From contig CM055608.1 of assembly GCA_029379385.1 (NCBI GenBank), forward strand, positions 16,924,350-16,988,349: a stretch of DNA of 64,000 bases, given 5' to 3'. The notes beneath the pieces are model-generated. The model ran no database searches, was not told the origin of the DNA, and saw nothing but the letters and a program-made list of their open reading frames with translations. This document shows, piece after piece, positions 11,533-22,874 of the stretch. This DNA comes from Quillaja saponaria. Lineage: Eukaryota > Streptophyta > Magnoliopsida > Fabales > Quillajaceae. Positions within the stretch are counted from its first letter, which is position 1; each line of letters begins with the position of its first letter. Both the position numbers and the translations under genes were made by a program.

Positions 11533-13639
11533 TTATTTTGCTAGTCCTCAAGCAAAACAAAAACAAAAACACAAACGAAAACGAAAATGAAAACTGACAA
11601 GAAAGAGATGAATCACACTAATTCAATGATTTTCAAAGTATCCTTAAATATATATATTTTTAAAACTATTGACTTAAGGGCAATCATAGGTAATCATGAA
11701 AATTTATGATTCAATTCAAGCTTTTATTCTCGAATGGATTTCTACAGTGTGTGTGCATGATCTTTTTACCTAGAACTTTAATACAATTCAGATAAATTTA
11801 TGTCTATGAAATTAGCAATCAAACCCCATAAGTTTTCTTTTCATCTCTCTCTCCATTAATATAGACTACACTTGGTCAAGGATCATTAGGACTTTATAAA
11901 GATTGTAATGTAAGGCTAGGGTAATGGTATGATAAAGGAAATTCATAAGGCTCGAAAATTACCCTAAACACATTATTCATTCTAGGACCTTTGTTAGAAC
12001 TCCCTTCACATCCCAAGTAATACACCCATACTTTGTTTCAACTTTCTTTAATCTCCTACAAATTCACACCTTTTTTTTTTTCATCACAATTTGAAGGAAT
12101 TTTGATCATAATTCAAAAGAATTCCCATACCCCCAAACTTAAAATTAGCATTGTCCTCAATGTTACAACAAAGTGCATAAGGTAAGAAAAACTTCCTTAA
12201 TACATGAAGCACAAATTCTCTTCTTAACAACACAATGGAACACCCCCAAAACTTAAATCATTTTACAATGAAGAACAGGGTAAACATGGAGCACAAATAA
12301 ACTCCTTCCTTTTTCTTTTCTTTTTTTCTATCTCCACCGGTTCACTTTTTTTTTTTTTTTTCCTCCATCATTTAACTCTGTAATCTTCCTAGAAAGATCA
12401 ACATGCTTAAAAGGGAAGGATGCAAAAGGAAATTAAGAAGGGTTAGTGGAAAATTTAATGTGGATGAACAAGAAAATGTCAAATAAGCTCATGGGGTAAA
12501 CTAGGGATACAATATATTAAGGTTGCCATGAAAAGCACAAACGGTCCAAAGATGGCCTAAATCATGTCCTTAACTTAGTATTGTCTAGGATTTCACCTCA
12601 AGAGAGAATCAAACAAATTCTAGAATTTTAAACATAAACCAGCTCTAAATAAACATGTTTAAGTCTAAGTAAAAGATCAAGTGCATAAAGTTAGGAAATC
12701 ACATCCTAACAATGTTACTAACACAAGAATTTAACAAAAACTCAAATCATGCCCATATTTTTTCAAAAGTCAAAATCACAATTAACCACAATATTATCAT
12801 GGGATTGAGAAATCATCAAAAAAGCATAAAACATCTCAAGGAAAAGACTAAAAACTACAAGTACACCAATAAAACCCTCCCACAAACTTAAGACATGCTC
12901 TAAACTTAATAATAATAAATATATATGTATATATATATATATATAGAAAGGATAAGGATAAGAAAAACTCCCTTGTTAATGAAGCAAGGTGGTGAGAACA
13001 TCAATCCTTGTCATTGTCATCTTTAGTACGCCTGAGTTGGAAGGTGGTAAAAAATGATATACTTGCTATAAAAAAACATTTAATAAGAATTAAAACATAA
13101 ATTAAAAAGAAAAAGACAGAAAGTGTCATATAACACTATATATGGGTCTTGATTTAATATGCCCTCAAGCTTGGCAATATATTGAAATGATTGACTCGTG
13201 TGGTCAATATCACTAGGCTTTAAAAATCTTGCTTGGTATTGGAAGATGGTGGAGAAGTTGGCCACATAGGATCTTCATATATGTAAAATTTAGTGGCTAT
13301 GTTAGACTTGAAAGGTTATGGTTTTTCTTCAATAAGTATGTCTTGAGTTAGCTCCTCTTTATAAGAGTCTTCTTCAATAACCAATTGAGACTCAATAATT
13401 TGGTCAACATGGATTTCATCATCTGCTTCCTCTTCTTTAACCAAATTATGCTCAATAGGTTAGGCAGCAAGAATTTTCTCATGTGATTCAACTTCTATGA
13501 TTTGAATACATGGAGGAAAGGAATGTTATACCTAGTCTTGAAATATCTCCATAGGCTCTTCACTTGGTGTAAGCTCATTCTCACTTGATGTAGACTCACT
13601 CAAAAGATTAAGAGGCTTAGCTAAGGTCTCCAACAACTT
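11533..13639 (-). other. Noncoding interior of the gag-only element
   Basis: It starts (reading right from the LTR) with 'ttattttgctagtcctcaag', seen again at about 18005. Poly-T runs occur near 12070 and 12345, and a TATA-type simple repeat at 12922-12944. I found no protease, reverse transcriptase or integrase motif in either strand here. Confidence 0.55.
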
Positions 13640-13875
13640 ATAAGCTTTGTCCTTTTTTAGATTCATGAAACTTCAACCAGCTAGCCTATCAACCATTCTC
13701 ATTGTCTTATCATGCAAACCATTGTAAAATATATGCAATTAAAACCATATTGGTAGGTCATTACTTTGACATATGCTCAACATGTAATTGAACCTCTCCC
13801 AAGCCTCTTCGATTGTTTCAAAGTCAAATTGAGCAAAACATGTAAGGTTAATATATTAAGCAAACATCTTCAGAG
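13640..13875 (-). pseudogene. Athila-like gag, C-terminal remnant
   Basis: The minus strand, with a few stops, gives 'FAQFDFETIEEAWERFNYML', then 'DLPIWF' and 'FYNGLHDKTMRMVDRLAG'. These match the known Athila gag pattern (EAWER..., GLP.W, FYNGL...T...D.A.G), i.e. the retrotransposon gag domain that packages element RNA. The N-terminal half of gag, including the LFPFSLRD.A..WL block, is absent: the frame runs almost directly into the primer-binding region. The same shortened arrangement occurs at 5800-6105. Confidence 0.65.
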
Positions 13876-14002
13876 TACCTCGCAAAACAAACAATAAAAT
13901 ACAATTGAAAAGATAAAATAAATATATATATATATATATATAAGTTCAAATTAAAACTAAGATTGGTTGGTATTAATATTAGCTAAAATTAGTAAAATAA
14001 TT

Positions 14003-14019
14003 CCCCAACAATGGTGCCA
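14003..14019 (-). other. tRNA-Asp-type primer-binding site
   Basis: The + strand reads CCCCAACAATGGTGCCA, close to the 3' end of plant tRNA-Asp (CCCCGGCAACGGCGCCA). It sits six bases inside the 5' LTR, as in Athila elements. Confidence 0.75.
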
Positions 14020-14025
14020 AAAACT

Positions 14026-15462
14026 TGAAATGGATTTTACCTACGTAATGCGTACTATCCACAAGTAATATAGAGTAAGTAAAGTATAATTCGTTACTAA
14101 TATCTAGCTAAGTATTAAAATTAACACAATCCTAATCTTATTCAAACAAATGAATTATAATAGAAAAATCTAATTTAAACTAAGACTAACTAATGACAAA
14201 TTAAACAAGAGACTTAATGGATAAAAGCCTAGAATTACAATTTCTCTCAACACTTCACTTGACTGATTATTATCTTATCATGATTAGTTATTATATAAAA
14301 TTATTAACCTCAGGTTCTAATATAATTATAAGCATACTTCTATGTCTTATAAATATATATCGCACTTAACTAATTCACTATATTCCTACAAGAATTAAAT
14401 TAAGCAAAACTCATTAAGATACCTAATTGTACACAAGGCATGCAGGTATATTCCTATCCTATATATGAATTAAATTCAAACAATCATATGAATGAGTTCA
14501 AACAAGTGTTAATATCACTCAAGGCTAAACCTAAACTCCCTTTCCAAATTTGTTAAGATTTACCACATCAATCTAATTGGTAGATAATCAACTAGAAGCA
14601 TTAAGCATAGAATGAAAAAAACAATGCATATATCAAACCATAAGCAATCAATAAATAATAAAAACCATCAAGCTACATGTTGAGTTCAATTGTAATCCTA
14701 GAGAATAAACTAGTTCATACTACCTAATGTAGACATAAACTCAAATAATGTAGACATCAAAGAAATACAAGAAAAGTAAAGAAAGAGTAGAATAATAGAA
14801 AATTGATAGGTTGTCAGTCTTCAATCTTCAACATCCAAGCTCCTTTTGCCTTTTTGTACTCTTAATGACTTTCTTTTCTCTAGAAAATCTTAGCTTAATT
14901 ATGTCTCCAATTGTCTATATTGAATCCCTAAGGTAGTCCATCTTTTATAGGCTTCAAAACCTTCAATTTCACTTCAATTCGGACTATGAATCGCACTGGA
15001 GTTACAGCTGCAGCTTCCTAGCACCATGGCCTCCAAAATTAACGAGTTTTATACCCTAGCAGTGGGCTTGGTGTCATGACCTCATCTTTATGGCACCTTT
15101 GTGCTCCCCTTAGCGCCTCAAAGTGAATCCTCTAGCTCATTAGCATAAATCCTCTTGGGCCTCAGCTCAGGGGCTTCTGGCAGCAACATGCTTGTTTTGT
15201 GATTTTGAGCCTAAATTCAACTCCAATTTGACTTCCAATAGGACTCCTTTCAGCATTAGACCTTTCAAACACACAAGCTAAGTTAATATAAGTTAGAACT
15301 CATATATAACACCTAACCTAAACCTAAATCAACTAGGATTCATCATCCTAATACGATAAGGACATTTGACTAAACTAAGCAAAAGCTAACTAAAACTCTA
15401 GAACATAGCTAAAATATTATGAGTAAAAAGATGTAAAACAACTATATTTTCAAGAGTTATCA
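14026..15462 (-). repeat. 5' LTR of the gag-only element (1437 bp)
   Basis: It runs from TGAAATGG next to the primer-binding site to AAGAGTTATCA at 15462 on the + strand. It aligns along its length with the split 3' LTR. A (TA) tract lies just inside the element at about 13921-13942. Confidence 0.8.
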
Positions 15463-15620
15463 AAAACCAAAATTCCCTTTTTCAAATTTATTTAGGATTC
15501 CTAATTCAATCTAAAAGATGGCTAATAAATATTAGCATTAAACATGGAATGAAATGAATAAATCATATACCAACCCTAAGAAATCCATAAATAAAATAAT
15601 TCAAGGTACTTAATGTATAA
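15463..15620 (-). mobile_element. Fragment of another Athila-like LTR
   Basis: Its middle-LTR landmarks ('ccctttttcaaatttatttagg', 'agcattaaacatggaatgaa', 'aaatccataaataa') align with about 14536-14660. It is cut on the left by the gag-only element and on the right by the start of the forward LTR. Confidence 0.6.
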
Positions 15621-15621
15621 C

Positions 15622-16999
15622 TAATAAATCTATGAAATAGCCTTATTACATGTCATTTTTTCATATTATTTGTTATGTTCTTGAGTTTTAGTTTGATTGT
15701 CGCTTAGTTGAGTCAATAGTATTAAGGTGTTGAATCCTAGTTGAGTGTGCTTAGGATTTAGCCTTTAATTTTGAATTTTATTCGTTCTTAACTTAGTTTG
15801 TGTGTTTTGCGAGTTTAATGCTTAAAGGAGACCTCTTGTAGGCAAATGAGGATTTCCTACAGATCGAGCGCCACAACCATAAAAAAAGGGTTCCATAGCC
15901 CCTAAAATTCTTGAAAAAAGGAACCAAGCAGAGCCTATTGGTACCTAGGTGCCAAACAAGATGCAGCATGGCGCCACAGTGCCCACTGTGATGGCTTCCT
16001 CTGGAATTTAGTGTTGCACTGCCAAAAAAGTGTGGATAAGGCACCGGCCCTATTCTTAGTCCAAATTGAGGTTAAATTGATTTTTTTTTTTTTTTTTAAT
16101 CTTATTTAAGGAGGATTAGATTGGAAATTTAATTCACACAACTTAGGCAAGAAATTCTGGAGATTAAAAGGTAATCAAGAGTGCAAGGAGTAAAAGGAGC
16201 AAGGATAGCTAAAGCTTGAAAACTGACAATCTTTATAGTTTTTCTGTCATTCTACTCTTACTTTCCTTGTATTTCTTTGATGTTTTCTTTATTTGAATTC
16301 ATGTTTACACTAAGTAGCATGAAGTAGTTTTCTTTCTAGGATTGCAACGGACCTTAACATGTAGCTTGGTTTTATGTTATTTATTGACTGCTTAGGGTTT
16401 GATACATGAGTTATTTATTTTATTGTATGCTTAATGCTTTTAATTGATTTGACCATCTTTTAGATTGATGTGGTAACTTAGAGTAACCTTGATAAAAGAA
16501 ATTTAGGTTTAGTCTTAATAAGATAGCATTTGTTTGAATTCACTTGCATGTTTTTTTTGAATTTAATTCATATGTAGGATAGAAGCCATATACGGTCTAT
16601 TCTTATTGAGTCTTGCTTAACTCAATTTTCATAGAAATATAATTAATTGGTTATGTGAGATATTATTATAAGCAACTCGAATGATACTTATAATTGAATA
16701 AGAACCCTACATTAATAATTCGGTACCATAACTAAGCATAATAAGACAATAATAATCCAACTGAAGTGTTGAGGGAAATTCTAATTCTAGGTTTTCTCCA
16801 ATGCATTCCTATGTACTAGCTTTAGTTTTGTTTAGTTATAAACCCAAATCTTAAAGTTTCATTCGTTTGAATAACATTAGGATTGGTTAATTTTGGTACC
16901 TAACTATTGTTAGACTTAATCCCTCATGGGAATGATCTCTACTCATCACTCTATTACTTGTTAACGATACGTGCACTTATGTGATTAAAATCAATAACA
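15622..16999 (+). mobile_element. 5' LTR of a forward Athila-like element
   Basis: It begins TAATAAATCTATGAAATAGCC and ends CAATAACA, and is the forward counterpart of the LTR at 58391-59791. The original TG start has become TA. Landmarks such as 'tgttgagggaaatt', 'aataataatcc' and 'gatacgtgcactta' are the complements of those in the minus-strand copies. The primer-binding site follows at once. Confidence 0.75.
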
Positions 17000-17005
17000 A
17001 GTTTT

Positions 17006-17022
17006 TGGCGCTATTGCTGAGG
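17006..17022 (+). other. tRNA-Asp-type primer-binding site
   Basis: TGGCGCTATTGCTGAGG is a degenerate form of TGGCGCCGTTGCCGGGG, the complement of the plant tRNA-Asp 3' end. It lies six bases after the LTR. Confidence 0.8.
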
Positions 17023-17119
17023 ATTTATTCTAACATTGTTAATATTAATACCAATCAATTCTAGTTTTAATTCAAACTTTATTTTTATTTTTATTTTTAT
17101 TTTTCCGGTACTTTTGATT

Positions 17120-17650
17120 GTGCATGCGACAAACTCAAAGCTTGGAGCTTGTTCCTTTCGATCCCGAAATCAATAGGATATACAGAGACTTAGGAAGGAA
17201 AAGTCACAAGCATTGAATCATAGGCCAACAATGGCTAAAGATCAAGAACCTAAGTCTTTGTGGGACTATGCAATCTCTCTTGTGCTAGGCCTTCATTCGA
17301 GCATTCAAAGGTCGGCGATCCAACCCAACAACTTTGAAATAAAGCCTACCATATCCAAATGATTCAGCAAGTGAATTAGTTTGTTGGATTTTCAAATGGC
17401 GTTCTAAACTCCCACTTCTTAAGCTTTTTAGAGCTTTGCTAGACTTTCAAGCTCAAAGGAGGTTCGAATGATGCACTAAGGTTGCATCTCTTTCCTTTCT
17501 TACTCCGAGACATGGCAAACAGTTGGCTGCTATCACTTCCACCTAACTCCATTACAATGTGGGAAGGCTTGGCTCAAAAATTCTTAGCCAAGTTCTTTCC
17601 ACAGACCAAGACAGTGAAATTACGATGCGACTCTTTACTCTTTAACTTGC
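17120..17650 (+). pseudogene. Athila-like gag, N-terminal part, degenerate
   Basis: After several stops and frame changes (17120-17480; recognisable 'NNFEIKPTI' block at about 17330), the frame from 17482 gives 'HLFPFLLRDMANSWLLSLPP', 'ITMWEGLAQKFLAKFFPQTK' and 'KLRCD'. This is the hallmark of the plant gypsy gag domain (LFPFSLRD.A..WL..LPP.SI..W..L..KFL.KFFP). Gag would form the particle around element RNA. The open frame runs on to 17814, but beyond about 17650 it reads through an antisense LTR, so its C-terminal third is not gag. The element is broken here. Confidence 0.75.
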
Positions 17651-17994
17651 ATGAGGCAGTTCTGGGTCTCAGGTGCCACGGCACAGAGCACTCTATTTTG
17701 ATTCCTTTTAATTCATCTTTCAGGCTCCATGATGCCAGTGTACCTCACGTAGCAGTGCGAGTCTTCAAAGCTTTTCCTTTTTGTCTTCGATTAGGACACT
17801 GCAAAGACATTTGACATAAATTTAAAAAAAAAAAAAAAAAAAAACTCCAATCAAATTAAAACCCTACAAACTCCTAAACAACCTAGACTAGATAAAATAC
17901 TAATTTTAATTGAATTCTAACTCCAAACTCTAGGATTTTACACAAAATAGGAATAACAAGTGTAGTGAAATAACTCTATTTTATAGAGTTATCA
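17650..17994 (-). mobile_element. Start of an Athila-like LTR (3' LTR of a minus-strand element)
   Basis: On the minus strand it begins TGATAACTCTATAAAATAGAG at 17994 and runs through a family segment with G+C-rich 'caccgc..' phrases also found near 7500-7700. A run of about 20 A lies at 17824-17844. It is truncated at about 17650, where it meets the gag remnant. Confidence 0.7.
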
Positions 17995-20900
17995 CATTCT
18001 CAAACTTACATTTTACTAGTCTCGAGCAAAATAAAGAAAACAAACAAACAAAATAGAACAAAAATTAAACCTATCAATAATAAACTAATTATTCCCTTAA
18101 AATCCTTAAAGTTTATGACAAAGACTTGACTCAAGACAAAACACAAGTATAACATCAAATTTATCATGTTCGGGCAAATCTCATGTGTGTTTGTGTGTGT
18201 GCAAGGCATTTTAATAGAGGTCAATGACTTCAAAGAAATTTCCACTAGAATAACTAATGGACTACACTTAACCCCCTAGAACTTCATTTTTCTTTCCTCT
18301 CTCCACTAATGTAGGCTAACACTTAGTCAAAAATCAATAAGTCTTAAATACAATTTATAATGTATGGCTAGGGTAAAGGTTAGATGAAATGGATTATTTT
18401 AAGCTCCATTATCCTAAGTACAAAAATCTTTGTAAGAGCTAAACCCTTCCTTTTCCATCTTTTTGGTGTCAATTCCCACTCGACTCAAGCTTAACATATA
18501 CTTTTTACTTGTCACTCGATTTTTTCTCTGATGTGTGGGCATGAATGCTTTTACTTTTCCTTTCTTTATCTCTTTTTTTTCAGCATTTTTTTTATAAGCC
18601 AAATCTTTGGTTTGCAAACAATATTTCAAAGAAATTATCAAATACATTCCCCAAACTTATATTTATGATATAGGGAAGAAGAGAATTTCTATTTTTCCTT
18701 ACCTCACTTACACCCCTAACTTACTTTAAGATCACTTCTTTTTAACTCAATTTTAATGCATGATCAATGTGCTCATAGTAGTAAGGCACAAATGGGGTCA
18801 TTCAAGAAAGGTTTTGGCTAAAATGCAAGGGCATTAGAAAGAAAAGGCTTTAGGTTCAAAAGTGGGTATCTAAGGACATAAAAACAAAGGTAGCTCATCC
18901 GATCCAAGGATGGCCTAAATCATGTTTTCAACTAAGTCTCACCTAGGATTTCGCCTCAAGAGGAATTCAAACTAATTCTAAGCTTCAAAATTACTCTAAG
19001 GGTTATTCCAACCAAAATATTCTCTATAGAACATTAACCCTAGGTAAAAACAGCCTTATGTATGGATGTATGAAATTTACCCTAATTATAATAAACTCAA
19101 AGAAATATTCTTACATCTTATCAAAAATCAAAGTTCAATGCATAAATAAGGTATTATCATGAGAATAGGAGAACATTTGAACATCAAGGTGAGATATTCG
19201 GCTCCCCATGGGGTAGGGAGTAATGGAGCGGCACCACTACCCTCGTCGGTTGTACAATTCCTCTTGTAGAACTTCTTGATCACATTATCATCGATGAGTT
19301 TCTTGGTGTGCTTGATTTACTTACCATCACTCTAGTAGACTCTAGCCGCTACGCAAAGCTCCTGCAATCAATGAAGGGAGCCAGAGTCCTAATTGTTTCC
19401 TATTAGCACTGAACAAAATAGCACTATGGATAATTTTCCCCACGTCAATTAACATACCTTTCATTATGGCATAGAGCAACATTACTCTATCCTTCATGAC
19501 ATCACTAGCATGTCCGATGGGCAAAAGGTTGGCCATAATGAAATAATACCAAGTCCATGATCGGGCTTCAAGTTGGTTGGCTTAAAAGTGAACCATAGCC
19601 CATTAGTCATCTTCAAGAGAGAATTTGCATAGCACACCTCGTTAATCACTTATTCCCAATCAACTTCCACTCTCAAATACGTTACATATTCATCCTCCTC
19701 AAAGCCTTAGGTTGCCATAAAAATGGTTGATAGTTATGCTGTTGAAGGGAAACATCTTTACATGTACATAGACATTGCCATCAGCCTGGTCCGAGAGGTT
19801 GGAGTAGAACTCCCACACCATAGGTAGTATTGCTGCAAGGGGCATAGCACCTAGTTTATCCCATTTACATGCTTCCTAACCCGCAAGCACAAATGGATAG
19901 AAATATATAGTGACAGAGAATCCTCGTTGTCGTACAGTTATTTTATGTAACATCTCTGTCTTATATCACTTCTCAGCTTCAGAGGATGAGAACTTTGACT
20001 TGTCAAGGAAGGAGGATGAAGAATCCAAGAGTGAGAGCACGTTTTGGAGCCATTAAATCTATAAAAACAAGAATAACCTAACCCCACAATGCCCATCAAC
20101 ACAAGTTAACCACATCCCTCAAATCAACAAAGGGTCTTCGACTCATATAGTTATTGACATTTAACAATATCAAGGCAACACAAGCATGTGATAATCCATC
20201 CAAATGTATTCAGTCAATCCTTAATTAACCCACAACCACACCTACCCTAAAACTTGTCCCACAACACATATATGTATAATATTTAACATATGAACTAAAT
20301 TCACAAGAACAATACATAAGAAATCATAAGAGCATATATTCCTAACCCAAAACGTAATCCCTTACGTAACCTACTCATAAGTCAAAATTCATGGAAATAA
20401 GAAAAACTAACAAGTAATAAATGTAAATGTATTATCTAGGCATATTTAATCAAATGAATATCCAATAGTTTAACAAATTCCCATGAAATTACATATAGAG
20501 AGAAGAGGCAAGAATAAATTACTTAGTATAAAGAACCTTTCCTCAAATGAGTGAATCATGAAAATGGTAAGGTTTTGTTAGCGAAATTGAGTGGATTCAA
20601 AGTCGTGAATGATGGATTTTAAGGTTAAAAGTCTGATTTAAGAGAGAAATCGGTTTGGGGTTGTCTTTGTATACTATTAGGGTTCTGATTTTGTGTTTTA
20701 AAACGAAATGTAGATAGGTTGCTATGGCACCATGCCCTAATTGGAATTTTCAAAACACGGGCTCAAGCGCCGCAGTGTGTGTGACACAACGTTGCAACGT
20801 TTTGCTCTCTGGTTGAAACCCATATTTTTTTTTTATTTAAGGGATGTTGCAACTCATAGGATTAGGCACCACAACATCTTTCTCTCTGTGTATAAATTAA

Positions 20901-21370
20901 TTTTTCTAGGTTTTAGGTGCCACGGCAGCTCGGCGTGGCATGATAGGCCACCATGGCATAATGCTCTCTGACTTTAATGTTAAAAATTAGGAAATAACAC
21001 GTCATGACGTGGTGTAATGTGGCACCGCAGCGTCTTGCTCACTGAGTTACATACCTGGGTTTGACAAAATGGATGCTGCAGCGTGAAGCTCTCGAGTTAA
21101 CTTACCTATTGCTTGGACTGTAGGCACCACAACGCGATGGCTTCTGGCTGTTGTCCTCTCTCTTGGCTTTTTCCTAGCATAGATGAGGTAAAGGCTTAGT
21201 GAATTATAGCACTTAAACAAAAATTTAATAAAATTTAAAATAAGAAAAATGTTGAAGAACCTGGGTTGCCTCCCAAGAAAAGCTTGGTTTAAATTCCTTA
21301 GCTTGACTTAGTTATAATCAAGTGGCATCATCAAGGGTAATGGAGGTAAGATAGTGATAAATTATTCCCC
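17995..21370 (-). mobile_element. Env-like/3' region of a minus-strand Athila-like element
   Basis: It sits between the LTR start at 17994 and the end of an integrase at about 21370, so it corresponds to the long region between pol and the 3' LTR in Athila-type elements. It holds one recognisable frame (19342-19536) and many decayed ones. At 20700-21160 the phrase 'caccgcagc(g)...gctctc' recurs irregularly four or five times. No intact protein remains. Confidence 0.55.
19342..19536 (-). pseudogene. Fragment of the 'putative plant transposon protein' domain
   Basis: The 64-residue frame contains 'MKDRVMLLYAIMKGMLIDVG' followed by 'HSAILFSANRKQLGLWLPSL' and 'IAGALR'. I recognise this as the block common in plant retrotransposon proteins of unknown function ('...DRALLLYAIL.G..IDVG..I...I......K...L.FPSLI..LC...'). 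It lies where the env-like ORF of Athila elements is found. Its role is unknown. No membrane segment is obvious in this piece, and the frame is broken on both sides. Confidence 0.55.
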
Positions 21371-21990
21371 CCTAATAGCGTTTCAACCATTGTCCATTCA
21401 CTTTGAATGTCTTATGTGGCTTTGTGGCAATCAATTCCATTACTCCATACGGAATTACATTAACAATGGTGAACAGACTGGACCATCTTAACTTGAGCTT
21501 TCATGGGAAGAGTCTTAACCCAGAATTATACAATAGGACTTGTAGGCCTAGTTCAAAGTGATGCTTAATAGTCCTTTGATCATGCAGCCTCTTGGTCTTT
21601 TCCTTATAGAGTTTGGCATTCTCATAAGCATTGAGCCTAAATTCATATATCTCATTCAATTAGAAAAGCCTTTTCTCACCAGCTGCCTCAAGGTCAAGAT
21701 TGAGATTCTTAATAATCCAATAAGCATTGTTCTCTAATTCAACCAATAAGTGGCAAGCCTTACCAAGAACTAGTCGAAAATGAGACATACTAAAGGGATC
21801 TTGTAGACTGTCTAGTATGCCTAAAGTGCATCACCCAATCACTTAGACCAATCCTTTCTAGAAAGACATACTGTTTCTCTCAAATCCTTTTGATTTGCCA
21901 ACTTGTCTGGTCTTGAACCTAACAGCCATTGAAAATGCTGTCATACATTTTCCACGAGCTATTGAAGTAACTTAATTTAGTTACTTCTCT
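21370..21990 (-). pseudogene. Athila-like integrase, C-terminal remnant
   Basis: The minus strand, across several stops, preserves the pattern that follows the integrase core in plant gypsy polyproteins. In order from 21800 downwards I read remnants of 'P..LV.GK.CHLPVE', 'N.AYWAIK.LN.DL..AGE', 'LNE..E.R..AYE....YKEK.K..HD' and 'VL.YNS.L...PGKLRSRW.GP', then the terminal 'F.VNG.R.K'. Integrase inserts the DNA copy into the host genome. Upstream (right of ~21990) the similarity ends and no reverse transcriptase is visible, so the pol gene is truncated. Confidence 0.6.
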
Positions 21991-22790
21991 GATCTTGTTA
22001 TCGATGATAAAACTTAGAATTAAATCTTGTCCTTATCTCAAATTTATGAGAAGAGAGATAATTAATCTTAATCTCATATGTTTAGGACCAAAAATTTAAA
22101 TTCTACAAAAACTCACGATGAAATTACATCAGTCTTCTATGAGTTATACATAAGTAATATAAAATTCTCTGTTTACCTAGTAGAACATAACTAATTAGAT
22201 AGGTAAAATATATTTCTGTCTTTGTTTTATAAATAACTAAAGGAAGATTGCATTCTTTTATTAACTGAATTTCACTATAAATAAAACCAAACTAAATTAA
22301 TTTATTGTTTCAAAAGCTAGCATGAGTTTAAAAAAGGGTATAGCTTTTATCACTTGTTGGAGACAGCCTTGTCCCTGAATTATATAGTTTTTGAAGATTT
22401 TGTTCACATACAGTTTGTAGTACTTACTTTTTTTGATTTCTCAAACACTACTGTTATGGGCTAAGCAGGCTTTTTGATTTAGAATTCTCTTAGAAGGCTA
22501 TTTGGGAAAGTCATAACAAATTATAGGGTAGCCTTGGTTTCTATAAGATCCTTTTTAGGTGATCTATTGTTGTTTTAGTCTTCATGAAGAAGGCACTGAT
22601 TGCCTTTTATTAGAAACTCCCATGCATGTTTCGTTTCAATCAATACAAAGGTAGTGTGTCAAAATTGAATTCATATAAGATGACTAGTTAGCTTCGATAC
22701 TGAATTTGATAGAAAGTATCTAAAAGATGCAGAGTTTGATTTTAAATTTTTTAAGTATAGTTGATTTTTGAATATTCAATGGCTTTAATT
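21990..22790. other. Gene-free stretch, A+T-rich
   Basis: I see no recognisable gene or repeat here. It separates the gypsy integrase remnant from the En/Spm-like fragment and may be the flank of the latter. Confidence 0.4.
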
Positions 22791-22874
22791 AAACCCATTC
22801 ATGATCACTATTTTGGAATTTTTACTTGCTATTGGTATTGCTTTTTTGGGTTTTACATTTTATTACATAATCAT

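Larger units (their letters stand above)
7940..15462 (-). mobile_element. Non-autonomous Athila-like Ty3/gypsy element, gag remnant only
   Basis: This is a whole minus-strand element. The 3' LTR (7940-8932 and 11100-11518, split by an insertion) is followed by a polypurine tract. The interior is about 2.5 kb, then come a tRNA-Asp-type primer-binding site and the 5' LTR (14026-15462). The two LTRs share the TGATA(A/T)CTCTTGAAAATATAG-type start. Over ~315 bases that I aligned by eye they show about 23 differences (~7%). The interior has only a decayed C-terminal gag and long noncoding DNA, with no protease, reverse transcriptase or integrase. It would have depended on a relative for transposition. 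Its outer left end is eroded. Confidence 0.8.

Noticed and set aside
12922..12944. TA-rich simple repeats (also near 5301, 13921, 40657, 51173)
   Set aside because: They are ordinary plant microsatellites with no associated structure.
17006..17022. tRNA-Asp-like sequence
   Set aside because: Only the 3'-terminal complement is present beside an LTR. It is a retrotransposon primer-binding site, not a tRNA gene. The same applies at 6089 and 14003.
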